From Pleurocapsa minor HA4230-MV1 (GTDB lineage: Bacteria; Cyanobacteriota; Cyanobacteriia; Cyanobacteriales; Xenococcaceae): 64,000 nt of DNA. A model generated the notes under the pieces. That model made no database searches. It had not been told where the DNA came from and was given only the letters and a program-made list of their open reading frames with translations. Location of the stretch: NCBI GenBank assembly GCA_019359095.1, contig JAHHHZ010000036.1:372001-436000 (forward strand), given 5' to 3'. Below, piece by piece: positions 35,055-43,092 of this stretch. The position numbers were made by a program, and so were the translations under genes. How positions within the stretch are numbered: the stretch's first letter is position 1; the number at the start of each line of letters is the position of its first letter.

Positions 35055-35095
35055 TTTATAATGTTCGCAATACTATAAAAAATATTATCAACATA

Positions 35096-35515
35096 ATGGA
35101 CGGCAACAACGGACAACTAGAACGCCTCATTGCTTTAGCCGAAGACGAACTAGCCGTATACAGTAGCGATGCACGCAAGATTGAAAAATTAAGACGCAAA
35201 ATTGGTATTTCTGTCACCCCCAAGGAACAAAAAGAAGTCAAGGCAGAATTACTAGAATTAATGCCCAAAGGCTTTTTTGGTAAGCTAATTGAGGAACAAC
35301 GTCAGACTGTAGCTTTACCTTTCTGGGGAATTGCGGGATTAGGATTACTATTTGGCATTTCCTTGCGCCAGCCTGTAGATTTTCTCGCGCCAGCTATCGG
35401 TATTCCCATTGCGATCAATGTGCAAAAATGGGGCTGGAATTTACAAGCCAAAAGAATTCTGCTCAAAACTCTCGAAGAAATTGAACAGCGATCGCAACAA
35501 CCAGTTAAAGAGTAA
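35096..35515 (+). CDS. Small membrane protein, coiled N-terminus
   Basis: The 139-residue protein starts with a charged helical segment (about 1-65, including KIEKLRRKIGISVTPKEQKE), followed by a hydrophobic region (about 76-105) with one or two short membrane spans, ALPFWGIAGLGLLFGI and DFLAPAIGIPIAI, and a charged C-terminal helix. It looks like a small cyanobacterial inner-membrane protein of unknown role. It converges on the 35535-35897 gene with only 19 nt between. Confidence 0.6.
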   Translation: MDGNNGQLERLIALAEDELAVYSSDARKIEKLRRKIGISVTPKEQKEVKAELLELMPKGFFGKLIEEQRQTVALPFWGIAGLGLLFGISLRQPVDFLAPAIGIPIAINVQKWGWNLQAKRILLKTLEEIEQRSQQPVKE

Positions 35516-35534
35516 GAAGTGTTGAACATAGTAC

Positions 35535-35897
35535 TTAATACTGACAAACATCTTCCATAATTGCCACTTGAGTAGAAGTTTCGGGTTGTTCTTTAAGACA
35601 GTACTCTTCTAACTCTTCGCTCAACTCTTCTAACTTTTGGCTGACTTGTGCAAGTTCTTGGTTCACCTCTTTAACTGCATTACTCTCAAATTCTGCGGTA
35701 ATGTCGTTTAATCCTTGAGCAGAGATATCTACACATTTTTGCTCAACACGAATATAGGTTTCGTAAGGACAACTATTCTCAGCCTTGACATGGTAATTGA
35801 CAAATAAGGGTAAGCATAGCGCTACTAGAGGTAAAGTCATCTTAATTTGATTGGTTCTTTCTTGAGTAGCCATAATTCCACCTAAAGCAAGTAACAT
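35535..35897 (-). CDS. Hypothetical exported protein
   Basis: A 120-residue protein with an N-terminal hydrophobic segment. From the second Met (MATQERTNQIKMTLPLVALC) the layout is basic then hydrophobic, typical of a signal peptide ending near residue 38. The mature part is acidic and helical with four cysteines (CPYE, KCVDI, EYCLKE and VCQY), perhaps two disulfides in the periplasm. No domain was recognised. The ATG at 35897 or the one ten codons downstream may be the start. Confidence 0.5.
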   Translation of the reverse strand: MLLALGGIMATQERTNQIKMTLPLVALCLPLFVNYHVKAENSCPYETYIRVEQKCVDISAQGLNDITAEFESNAVKEVNQELAQVSQKLEELSEELEEYCLKEQPETSTQVAIMEDVCQY

Positions 35898-36065
35898 TTT
35901 TAGATCTTTAACAATTCAACTCTGGTTGATTTTGAGCTATTTAGCCCTGATCTAAATCACAGTCAGAAAGTGAGCGATTAATGATGATTTAAGTCTTGCT
36001 TGAGGTTGAAAGCTGTCATAAGTCTAGTTGTAAGATAGATTACCAACAAAACTAATGAATAGATT

Positions 36066-36878
36066 ATGGAAGATTTAAGATCCTCACAGTGGAATCCAGC
36101 CGACTATGCGAAAAATTCCGATGCTCAATTAAAGTGGGCGCGATCGCTGACTAAAGACTTAAATTTAGCAGAATACCAGTCTATTCTTGACGTGGGGTGT
36201 GGTGATGGCAAGATTACCGCTGACTTTGCCGCTAGTTTACCTCAAAGCCGAATCGTCGGCGTAGATAGTTCACCTGAGATGATTGCTTATGCTGCTGAGA
36301 AATATCCTCCCAGCCACTATCCTAATCTTACTTTTGCTTGCGTTGATGCGCGATCGCTTGACTTTAATCAAGAGTTTGATTTAATTTTCTCCAACGCCAC
36401 TCTTCATTGGGTAGACGAGCATCAGCTATTTCTCCAAGCTGCAAATAAAGCGTTAAAAGAGCGAGGAAGATTAATTATTTCCTGTGGTGGAAAGGGCAAT
36501 GCAGCCCAAGTCTTAGCTATTTTTGCTGAGTTAACAGCTAGGGATTTGTGGCAACCTTATTTTGCCGATTTTAACAATCCTTATTTCTTTTATGGACTTG
36601 AAGATTATCAAACCTGGTTGCAACAAGCTGGCTTTAGGGTTAAACGCTTAGAATTAGTACCCAAAGACATGACTCATCAGGGGGAAGCAGGATTAGCAGG
36701 CTGGATACGTACTACTTGGATGCCTTTTACCAAATATGTACCAGAAACAAAGCGTGACGATTTTATTGCTCAATTTGTCGAGTTATATCTGGCTAAAAAC
36801 ACTTTGGATGCTCAAGGATTAAGTCATGTTTCCATGGTGAGATTAGAAGTTGATGCTAATAAAACTAACGCCGTTTAG
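36066..36878 (+). CDS. SAM-dependent methyltransferase, trans-aconitate methyltransferase-like
   Basis: The 270-residue protein is a class I methyltransferase. Motif I, SILDVGCGDGKITADFA, lies near residues 40-56, the acidic end of strand 2 is GVDSSPEMI, and the post-motif DLIFSNATLHWVDEH is strongly like trans-aconitate 2-methyltransferase (Tam). The C-terminal half (YFYGLEDYQTWLQQAGF and GWIRTTWMPF) also resembles Tam. Methylation of a small carboxylate is a fair guess; the natural substrate is unproven. Confidence 0.85.
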   Translation: MEDLRSSQWNPADYAKNSDAQLKWARSLTKDLNLAEYQSILDVGCGDGKITADFAASLPQSRIVGVDSSPEMIAYAAEKYPPSHYPNLTFACVDARSLDFNQEFDLIFSNATLHWVDEHQLFLQAANKALKERGRLIISCGGKGNAAQVLAIFAELTARDLWQPYFADFNNPYFFYGLEDYQTWLQQAGFRVKRLELVPKDMTHQGEAGLAGWIRTTWMPFTKYVPETKRDDFIAQFVELYLAKNTLDAQGLSHVSMVRLEVDANKTNAV

Positions 36879-36999
36879 CAGAAGTAATAACAGTATTTAT
36901 TATTTATTTAGTTTGACAGATGCCTCTAACATATCTACGGAGCGAAAATTAAAATCAAAACAAAAATTGGCTTAAACCTCTGGGTAATCAAAACTAATT

Positions 37000-37422
37000 A
37001 TGATTGACCGATTTTGGCAATGGCGTAATTTTATACTTACTATTTGTCTAAGCTTCATCCTAATAAGCCTAATTTATTTAGTGCCGACGCTCAATCAACC
37101 ATTATTAGCCCAGTCGGATCTTAGTCTCAAATCCGACATTATTTCCCTGGAATCGCGCCTTAATCGTTTAGAACAGGAAGTAACCCGCCTCAGAAGTAGC
37201 AGTTCTAGTTCTCAAATTAATATTCCTGCTGCCGAACTAAAAGAGCGATCGACTCCTCCAGCATCTCGTAATACGACTGGCAATATTACCGTAGTTGATG
37301 GACAGATTATTGGACGCACCGATCCCTTATATTCAAGATTGGCGACGCTATTAATTGAACTCAAAGAAGAGGTTACAAGTCTCGATCGCCGTTTAACAGA
37401 AATTGAGCAAGCTACCCCTTAA
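37000..37422 (+). CDS. Exported or anchored coiled-coil protein
   Basis: A 140-residue protein with an N-terminal hydrophobic segment (about 12-30, FILTICLSFILISLIYL) ending at LLAQS, which may be a signal cleavage site or anchor. A short coiled coil follows (IISLESRLNRLEQEVTRLRS, about 48-67), then a Ser/Pro linker and a second heptad-like helix at the end (LIELKEEVTSLDRRLTEIE). It has no recognised domain. Likely located in the periplasm or at the membrane. Confidence 0.6.
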   Translation: MIDRFWQWRNFILTICLSFILISLIYLVPTLNQPLLAQSDLSLKSDIISLESRLNRLEQEVTRLRSSSSSSQINIPAAELKERSTPPASRNTTGNITVVDGQIIGRTDPLYSRLATLLIELKEEVTSLDRRLTEIEQATP

Positions 37423-37492
37423 AGCAATCTTGATTGTGATGATCGGATTCTCAACTATTTGTAGTAGTCTAAAAATTATTTTTGCTCTAGTT

Positions 37493-37606
37493 ATACCATT
37501 TCTCCTTGAGGTTACACTTAATATTTTAAGTTTAAATCTCGCGCAAAGACGCAAAGACGCAAAGGGGTTAAATTTAATTTAGTGCATTGTTATAGAGAAT
37601 TGGTAT
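37493..37606. mobile_element. MITE-like element with ATACCA(T/A)TTCTC ends and GACGCAAA repeats
   Basis: ATACCATTTCTC (37493-37504) is matched by GAGAATTGGTAT (37595-37606) with one mismatch. Between them is the tandem GCGCAAAGACGCAAAGACGC, a motif frequent in cyanobacterial intergenic DNA. It is 114 bp long with no gene. Flanking duplication is unclear. Confidence 0.5.
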
Positions 37607-37769
37607 TAATATTTAAAAAAACCTGCAAAGCAACTTCATTGTAGCGGTGGTTGTCATCAGTTTAAGTGTAAATACTGATATTTACCGCAAATTCTCTTGT
37701 CTTGCTAAATCTTGCTTTAAGATTAAAAAACAAATTAATTAAGTAGCAATATTTAATTTACTTCAAGTG

Positions 37770-37815
37770 CGATCGCGAAGGGTAGGTAGAGCCTAATTGC
37801 CTGCGCGATCGCGCC
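37770..37815. repeat. HIP1-flanked inverted repeat upstream of scpA
   Basis: GCGATCGCGAAGGG near the left and CGCGATCGCGCCC near the right frame a short AT-rich loop, making a HIP1-based palindrome about 50 nt before the scpA start. It might affect scpA transcription; no function is known. Confidence 0.4.
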
Positions 37816-37861
37816 CTGATTAATTTCAAACGATAGCTGTAAACATCGTTAATTGTAAATT

Positions 37862-38659
37862 ATGACTATAACTCCTGCACAGGAAGCGATTTCTAATTTA
37901 ATTAATCTAGCAGAACGTGGCGAGATCGATCCCTGGGATGTTCCCGTGATTAGTATTATCGATCGGTTTTTAGCTGAACTAGGATTAATTGGCGAAACAG
38001 AATCTCCACAACAGGAGGCAGACTTACCTCGTTCTGGTCAAGCTTTCCTTTGGGCATCAATGTTAGTACTCCTAAAAGCTGATAGCCTCAATCAAATAGA
38101 AGAGGAATTAGCAGATATTGACGCTGATGATTTGTTTGAATCAGAAATTTATCTCGATCCCGAAAGGCGATCGCTACCTGCTAATCTAGAACAGCATTTA
38201 CGTCGCCGTACTGCGGTGCAACCAATCAAAAAACGGCGAGTTACCCTACAAGAACTGATCGAGCAGCTAGAACATATTGCAGCAGAAATTGAAGCGGTGA
38301 CCACAGATGGCTCTCCCCGTCGCTCTCAACGTTCCCGTAGTGCTGCCATTAAAGCGATCGCTCAACTAGCTCACAATGAAAATCTAACGGAGTTAGCAGC
38401 CCAGTTAGAAAGTTTTCTGCATCTTAATTTACCTAATTTATCCCCAAACAAAGATTATGTAGATTGGGAACAGCTATTACAAAAATGGCAAATTAATCAA
38501 TCAGCGCAAACGACAATCCCCGAACACTTAAATTCAGATCGCGCGGGAGTTTTTTGGGCATTACTATTGCTTTCGGCACAGTCAAAAGTTGAACTGTTTC
38601 AAGAAGAGTTTTATCAAGACTTAAGTATCCGTCCTTTAAATTCGTATTTGCAAACTTGA
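37862..38659 (+). CDS. scpA: Segregation and condensation protein A
   Basis: ScpA is the kleisin that bridges SMC heads with ScpB in chromosome condensation. The 265-residue protein has the N-terminal domain ISNLINLAERGEIDPWDVPV, the typical FLWASMLVLLKADSL helix, a variable middle with a RRRTAVQPIKKRR basic stretch and a C-terminal winged-helix-like region FWALLLLSAQSKVELFQEEF. It is typical of the longer cyanobacterial forms. No scpB is adjacent. Confidence 0.88.
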   Translation: MTITPAQEAISNLINLAERGEIDPWDVPVISIIDRFLAELGLIGETESPQQEADLPRSGQAFLWASMLVLLKADSLNQIEEELADIDADDLFESEIYLDPERRSLPANLEQHLRRRTAVQPIKKRRVTLQELIEQLEHIAAEIEAVTTDGSPRRSQRSRSAAIKAIAQLAHNENLTELAAQLESFLHLNLPNLSPNKDYVDWEQLLQKWQINQSAQTTIPEHLNSDRAGVFWALLLLSAQSKVELFQEEFYQDLSIRPLNSYLQT

Positions 38660-38734
38660 TTCTTCGGTGAACATTGTTGATACACTGGAATAGTTTAAAT
38701 AGTTATTTTTAAGTCTGGTTGAGGAGAAGCTTTA

Positions 38735-39898
38735 ATGAAAGCCATGATTTTGGCGGCTGGCAAAGGCACTCGCGTTCGTCCCATAACATACACAATACCC
38801 AAACCCCTAATTCCGATCTTACAGAAGCCAGTGATGGAGTTTCTGTTGGAACTGCTGCGACAGCATGGTTTCGATCAAATTATGGTCAACGTCAGTCACC
38901 TGGCGCATGAAATTGAAGGATATTTTCGCGATGGTCAACGTTTTGGCGTCGATATTGGCTATTCTTTTGAAGGTAGTATTGTTGATGGTAAATTGGTCGG
39001 CGAAGCAGTAGGATCGGCGGGCGGATTACGAAAAATTCAGGATTTTAATGCGTTTTTTGATGATACCTTTGTTGTTCTCTGTGGTGATGCTCTAATCGAT
39101 CTAGATTTAACCGCAGCCGTCAAACAACATCGAGCCAATGGTGCGATCGCTACTGTGGTTACCAAAAAAGTACCTAAAGAAGACGTTCCCAGCTATGGTG
39201 TGGTGGTAACAGACGAAAATGGCAGAATTAAATCTTTCCAGGAAAAACCCTCTGTAGAGGAAGCTTTAAGCACTGATATTAATACAGGTATATATATTTT
39301 CGAGCCAGAAATATTTGATTATATTCCTCCCAAACAAGAGTTTGATATTGGGGGCGAATTATTTCCTAAGCTAGTGGAAAAAGAAGCACCTTTTTATGCT
39401 GTTTCGATGGATTTTGAATGGGTTGATATTGGTAAGGTTCCTGACTACTGGCAAGCTGTTCGGGGTGTCCTCACCAGGGAAATCAAAAACGTTAATATTC
39501 CTGGTACAGAGGTTGCCCCTGGAATCTACACGGGTTTAAATGTTGCGGTCAATTGGGATAAAGTAGACATTAAAGGCCCTGTTTATATCGGTGGCATGAC
39601 CAAAATTGAAGATGGCGCCAAAATTGTTGGCCCTGCCATGATTGGCCCTAACTGTTATATCTGTAGTGGAGCAACGGTAGATAATAGCGTAATTTTTGAA
39701 TATTCCCGTTTAGGAGAAGGAATTCGCTTGGTTGATAAGCTGGTATTTGGGCGCTATTGTGTCGATAAAACTGGAGCGGCGATCGATCTCCAGGCTGCTG
39801 CCCTCAATTGGTTAATTACAGATACCCGCAACAACCATTCTGAACAGGAATTGGATGAGCATAAGGTGATTAAAGATTTCTTAAAAGAAGATAATTAG
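38735..39898 (+). CDS. NDP-sugar pyrophosphorylase with left-handed beta-helix tail
   Basis: The 387-residue enzyme has the nucleotidyltransferase signature MILAAGKGTRVRPITYTIPK (3-23), the metal-binding VLCGDALIDLD and the EKPSVEEAL/NTGIYIF sugar-binding loops. The last third has hexapeptide repeats (GPVYIGGMTKIEDGAKIVGP) forming a beta-helix. Homologues are often annotated mannose-1-phosphate guanylyltransferase, or glucose-1-phosphate uridylyl- or thymidylyltransferase; sequence alone does not decide. It likely supplies activated sugar for envelope polysaccharide. A good GAGGAG ribosome binding site precedes the ATG. Confidence 0.88.
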   Translation: MKAMILAAGKGTRVRPITYTIPKPLIPILQKPVMEFLLELLRQHGFDQIMVNVSHLAHEIEGYFRDGQRFGVDIGYSFEGSIVDGKLVGEAVGSAGGLRKIQDFNAFFDDTFVVLCGDALIDLDLTAAVKQHRANGAIATVVTKKVPKEDVPSYGVVVTDENGRIKSFQEKPSVEEALSTDINTGIYIFEPEIFDYIPPKQEFDIGGELFPKLVEKEAPFYAVSMDFEWVDIGKVPDYWQAVRGVLTREIKNVNIPGTEVAPGIYTGLNVAVNWDKVDIKGPVYIGGMTKIEDGAKIVGPAMIGPNCYICSGATVDNSVIFEYSRLGEGIRLVDKLVFGRYCVDKTGAAIDLQAAALNWLITDTRNNHSEQELDEHKVIKDFLKEDN

Positions 39899-39997
39899 AT
39901 TCTTTGATCGGGCGTTCCCTCATTTAGGAAGCGCCGAGGGAAAATCTCCTCATACATCTAAGTAGGTGGGTGTAATTAAATTGGAAATGAGGTTAGG

Positions 39998-40039
39998 GAG
40001 TAACAAGTAACAAGTAACGAGTAACGAGTAACGAGTAAT
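39998..40039. repeat. Heptanucleotide tandem array (GAGTAAC)n
   Basis: Six 7-nt units, GAGTAAC or AAGTAAC, exactly in register, inside the 39958-40167 element. Confidence 0.9.
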
Positions 40040-40112
40040 ATGCGGAGCGGTGACGCGATATGCGGAGCGGTATCCTTTAGGACGAAGGAGCTAATCCTTT
40101 AGGAATCCTTTA
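40040..40112. repeat. Interspersed palindromic repeat modules (GCGGAGCGGTGACGCG, ATCCTTTAGGA)
   Basis: ATATGCGGAGCGG occurs twice, and AATCCTTTAGGA modules occur three times. The same vocabulary is seen at 25411-25480, 11853-12062 and 55388-55515. Confidence 0.75.
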
Positions 40113-40269
40113 GGACAAATAGCTCTAAGGGTAGGGGTTTGATCAATTATTTTGCCTACCTACTTAGTTTTTCAGTAGTTTTACTAGCTGGTTTACAATC
40201 TCAAAACCAATAAATTAAAAATTATCGAACAATTTTGGCACTTTTACTGATATAATTACATAGTCTCGA

Positions 40270-40343
40270 TGGGCTATAACTCAGTTGGTTAGAGTGTCAC
40301 ATTGACATTGTGGAAGTCGGCAGTTCGAGTCTGCCTAGCCCAA
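40270..40343 (+). tRNA. tRNA-Val (anticodon GAC)
   Basis: A complete cloverleaf folds: acceptor TGGGCTA with TAGCCCA, D stem ACTC/GAGT, anticodon stem TCACA/TGTGG with loop TTGACAT, and T stem GGCAG/CTGCC around TTCGAGT. The anticodon at positions 34-36 is GAC, reading valine GUC and GUU codons. The discriminator base is A, and CCA is not encoded. Length 74 nt. Confidence 0.95.
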
Positions 40344-40680
40344 CTTCCTGGAGTGAGGAATTAAAAATTTTACTCGCCCAGTAAATCAAAATATGGTGAT
40401 CGCAGAACATAGAGGCTAAACTAAGCTTGCTTGTTTCCATCCAAAAGAATAATTGTCCACTGGCAAATATTTATGTCAGGGAATAAAGATAATATATGTC
40501 TGGAATCTGCCTAAGCAGATTACCTTTTATATAATAGGCGAAAATACTAATTTATTTTGCTCAGCCTGGAATAGGATAAGTTTTTCTACTTAAGAAACAA
40601 GAGATAGACATAAAAACTACACAAGTTACCAGGTAATTTACAGTTTTACATACACAATAGAGCAGACAGTAGATATTGTA
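40344..40680. other. Intergenic region between tRNA-Val and tic22
   Basis: About 335 nt with no gene. A short palindromic segment, CTGCCTAAGCAG (about 40508-40519), is the only structure noted. The tic22 promoter presumably lies here. Confidence 0.35.
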
Positions 40681-41490
40681 ATGAAACAGACACCCATGAT
40701 TAAATTATTGATCCGTTGGAGTATAACTTTAGGAGTCGCAGGAGCTACTTTTTTTAGCTGGAGCGCAATCGAGAACTTAATGGCGATCGCTTTACCTGAA
40801 GCAGAAATTCTCAAAAAACTCGATCCCGTACCAGTATTCACCATTGCAGACGAAAAAGGTGCGCCTTTAGTAGCTTCAGGAAAAGACAAAGCTAAAGTAG
40901 CGGGGGTTTTTATTTCCCAAGGTGATGCTAACGAGTTTGTCAATCAGCTCAAAACCGAAAATCCTGAATTGGCAGAAAAAGTTAGAGTTGTTCCAGTCTC
41001 ATTGGGAGAAGTTTATAAGCTGGCAGGATCGGCAGAAGGGGAAAACAATGCCTTGAACTTTGCCTATGTTCCTGAGAAAGAAGCTGTAGCCTCAGCTAAA
41101 ACTATTGGGGAAGCTAATAAACAGCCATATAAAGGAGGAGTGCCTCTATTTGTGGCAAAAGGCGGTGAAGGTAAAGGATATTTAACCTTTGAAAGAAATT
41201 CTCAGCAGGTGATTCCCTTTTTCTTTGATAAAGCACAGCTAGAAGAAATGATCGCCCGATTTAAACAACAACAACCAGAAGTAGCTAATAACGTAAATAT
41301 TGAAGTTCATCCTCTAGAAGGGGTGATTGAAACTTTACAAACAGGTTCAGACGAAATTCTGGAAAAAATTGTCTTAGTTCCTTCCACAGAATCAATTCAG
41401 TTCCTACAAACAGTAACACCTACTGAGGGAGCAGCACCAGCACCAACCCCAACCCCAGCACCAGCACCAGCGCCAGCGCCAGCAGAATAA
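40681..41490 (+). CDS. tic22: Tic22-like periplasmic protein
   Basis: The 269-residue protein is a homologue of chloroplast Tic22, a thylakoid-periplasm chaperone that is essential in Synechocystis. It has a signal-type N-terminus (about 8-35), then LKKLDPVPVFTIADEKGAPLV, the repeat-like KVAGVFISQGDANEFVNQLK and GVPLFVAKGGEGKGYLTF, and ends with a Pro-Ala-rich tail (APAPTPTPAPAPAPAPAE). The prmC start codon follows its stop codon directly, so the two are likely co-transcribed. Confidence 0.9.
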   Translation: MKQTPMIKLLIRWSITLGVAGATFFSWSAIENLMAIALPEAEILKKLDPVPVFTIADEKGAPLVASGKDKAKVAGVFISQGDANEFVNQLKTENPELAEKVRVVPVSLGEVYKLAGSAEGENNALNFAYVPEKEAVASAKTIGEANKQPYKGGVPLFVAKGGEGKGYLTFERNSQQVIPFFFDKAQLEEMIARFKQQQPEVANNVNIEVHPLEGVIETLQTGSDEILEKIVLVPSTESIQFLQTVTPTEGAAPAPTPTPAPAPAPAPAE

Positions 41491-42372
41491 TTGAACAGTA
41501 TTGCTGGTGAAAATTTATATAGCTGGTATCAACAGGCAAAAAAAACCGCGATCGCCAATCGTGTAGATCCAGATGAAGTTGATTGGTTAGTCCAAACAAT
41601 TACCGATCTAGACAGTCTGTCTTTGCGTTTGGGTACATGGCAAAATCAAGCGCAAATTAAAAGTAACAAATCTCTGTCTGAGTTAACTAAACTATGGCAA
41701 CAGCGTCTTCAAGAGCGTCTACCCGTACAATATTTGGTAGAAACAGTCTTTTGGAGACGTTTTCAATTGAAAGTTACCCCTGCTGTGTTGATACCTCGTC
41801 CAGAAACAGAATTAATCATTGACATAGCTTTAGAAAACAGCTTAATTTCAGGTTCTAATCAACATTGGGTAGATTTAGGTACTGGTAGTGGAGCGATCGC
41901 TTTAGGATTAGCAGATGTTTTTCCCGAAGCAACAATTCATGCGGTAGATCTCAGTGCGGAGGCTCTAAAAATTGCCCAAGAAAACGCTAAGAGCGTAAAT
42001 TTCAACCACATTCAATTTTATCAGGGTAGCTGGTGGAGTCCTTTGAGTTCGCTTCAAGGTCAAATAACAGGCATGATTTCTAATCCGCCATATATTCCGT
42101 CGTCGCAGATTGCTCAACTAGAGCCAGAAGTAGCCAAGCATGAGCCTCGTTTAGCATTAGATGGTGGTGATGATGGTTTAAATGATATACGTTATTTAAT
42201 TAAAACTGCGCCCGAATATTTAGTTTCTGGGGGAATCTGGCTAATTGAATTGATGGTTGGTCAAGCAGATACAGTGGTTGCGCTGTTAAAACAGCAGGGA
42301 GAATATAAAGATCTCCAAGTATTTCGCGATCTTGCTGGTATTGAGCGTTTTGTCTTAGCCTACAGATGTTGA
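41491..42372 (+). CDS. prmC: Release factor glutamine methyltransferase PrmC
   Basis: PrmC methylates the glutamine of the GGQ motif in release factors RF1 and RF2. The signature NPPY is in ISNPPYIPSS, preceded by motif I WVDLGTGSGAIALGLA and the LIPRPETELI segment that binds the release factor. The 293-residue length is normal. The start is inferred as TTG at 41491, directly abutting the tic22 TAA; no ATG is available before the conserved N-terminal helix, so translational coupling is likely. Confidence 0.9.
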   Translation: MNSIAGENLYSWYQQAKKTAIANRVDPDEVDWLVQTITDLDSLSLRLGTWQNQAQIKSNKSLSELTKLWQQRLQERLPVQYLVETVFWRRFQLKVTPAVLIPRPETELIIDIALENSLISGSNQHWVDLGTGSGAIALGLADVFPEATIHAVDLSAEALKIAQENAKSVNFNHIQFYQGSWWSPLSSLQGQITGMISNPPYIPSSQIAQLEPEVAKHEPRLALDGGDDGLNDIRYLIKTAPEYLVSGGIWLIELMVGQADTVVALLKQQGEYKDLQVFRDLAGIERFVLAYRC

Positions 42373-42411
42373 TTACTAATTAGTTTTTCAAGCAGCAAAA
42401 AATTAAAATCT

Positions 42412-42996
42412 ATGGTGAAAGTTTCTCAGACAGAATTGATTGCAGGAGCGATCGCTGGTAAGGTTGTCAGTTTTCCTACTGATACTGTTCCTGCATTAGC
42501 AGTAAAGCCAGAGTTGGGTAACTTAATTTACCAATTGAAACGGCGTTCGGCAAATAAACCCCTAATTTTACTGGGAAGCTCGATTGATGATTTGCTTCCT
42601 TACATTACTTACAATGATGCTGAGTTAGCAATTTGGCAAGAAATAATCCAGCAACATCTTCCTGGCGCACTTACTTTAGTTCTTCCCGCTTCGGATCGAG
42701 TACCCCAAGCAATTAACCCGATCGATACTGATACCGTGGGGATTCGTATTCCCAATTGTCCTACTGCACTCGAAATCTTAAGCCAGACTGGGGTTTTAGC
42801 AACTAGTAGTGCCAATATTTCAGGACAAGATGCTCTGCGAACAATGAAGGCGATCGAGCAAGCTTTTCCGTCGGTGTTGGTGCTAGAAAACATGGATTTA
42901 ACTCCTGGTAGTGGACTTCCTTCTACAGTAGTTATTTGGCAAGAACAGCAATGGAAAATCATCCGTAAGGGGAGTATTGTAATTACTGATTACTGA
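42412..42996 (+). CDS. tsaC: Threonylcarbamoyl-AMP synthase TsaC (YrdC/Sua5 family)
   Basis: TsaC makes threonylcarbamoyl-AMP from threonine, bicarbonate and ATP, the first step to t6A37 in tRNA. The 194-residue protein has FPTDTVPALAV, YQLKRRSANKPLILL (residues about 42-56, with the ATP-binding KRR and KP), LPGALTLVLPAS, VGIRIPNCPTALEI and the ATSSANISGQDA motif. It is a short YrdC-type enzyme without the Sua5 C-terminal domain. It is 39 nt downstream of prmC on the same strand; tsaE is at 3672. Confidence 0.92.
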   Translation: MVKVSQTELIAGAIAGKVVSFPTDTVPALAVKPELGNLIYQLKRRSANKPLILLGSSIDDLLPYITYNDAELAIWQEIIQQHLPGALTLVLPASDRVPQAINPIDTDTVGIRIPNCPTALEILSQTGVLATSSANISGQDALRTMKAIEQAFPSVLVLENMDLTPGSGLPSTVVIWQEQQWKIIRKGSIVITDY

Positions 42997-43090
42997 TTAC
43001 TGATTACTCATTACTCATTACTGATAATTAATTATCATTCATTGTTGCTTTCTACCTATTACCTATTACCTATTACCTACTACCTATTTC
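42992..43090. repeat. Heptanucleotide arrays (ATTACTG, ATTACTC and TTACCTA)
   Basis: Between the converging tsaC and kinase genes lie ATTACTG and ATTACTC units (42992-43023), a short spacer with TAATTAATTA, and TTACCTA units (about 43051-43087). Two different heptamer arrays in one gap. Confidence 0.85.
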
Positions 43091-43092
43091 CC

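Larger units (their letters stand above)
39958..40167. mobile_element. MITE-like element with CTAAGTAGGT(G/A)GG ends
   Basis: CTAAGTAGGTGGG (39958-39970) is matched in inverse at 40155-40167 (CCTACCTACTTAG). The 210-bp interior holds a heptanucleotide array (GAGTAAC)n at 39998-40039 and a GCGGAGCGGTGACGCG / ATCCTTTAGGA repeat cluster. A shorter relative with similar ends lies at 52244-52374. No target duplication is certain. Confidence 0.6.
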
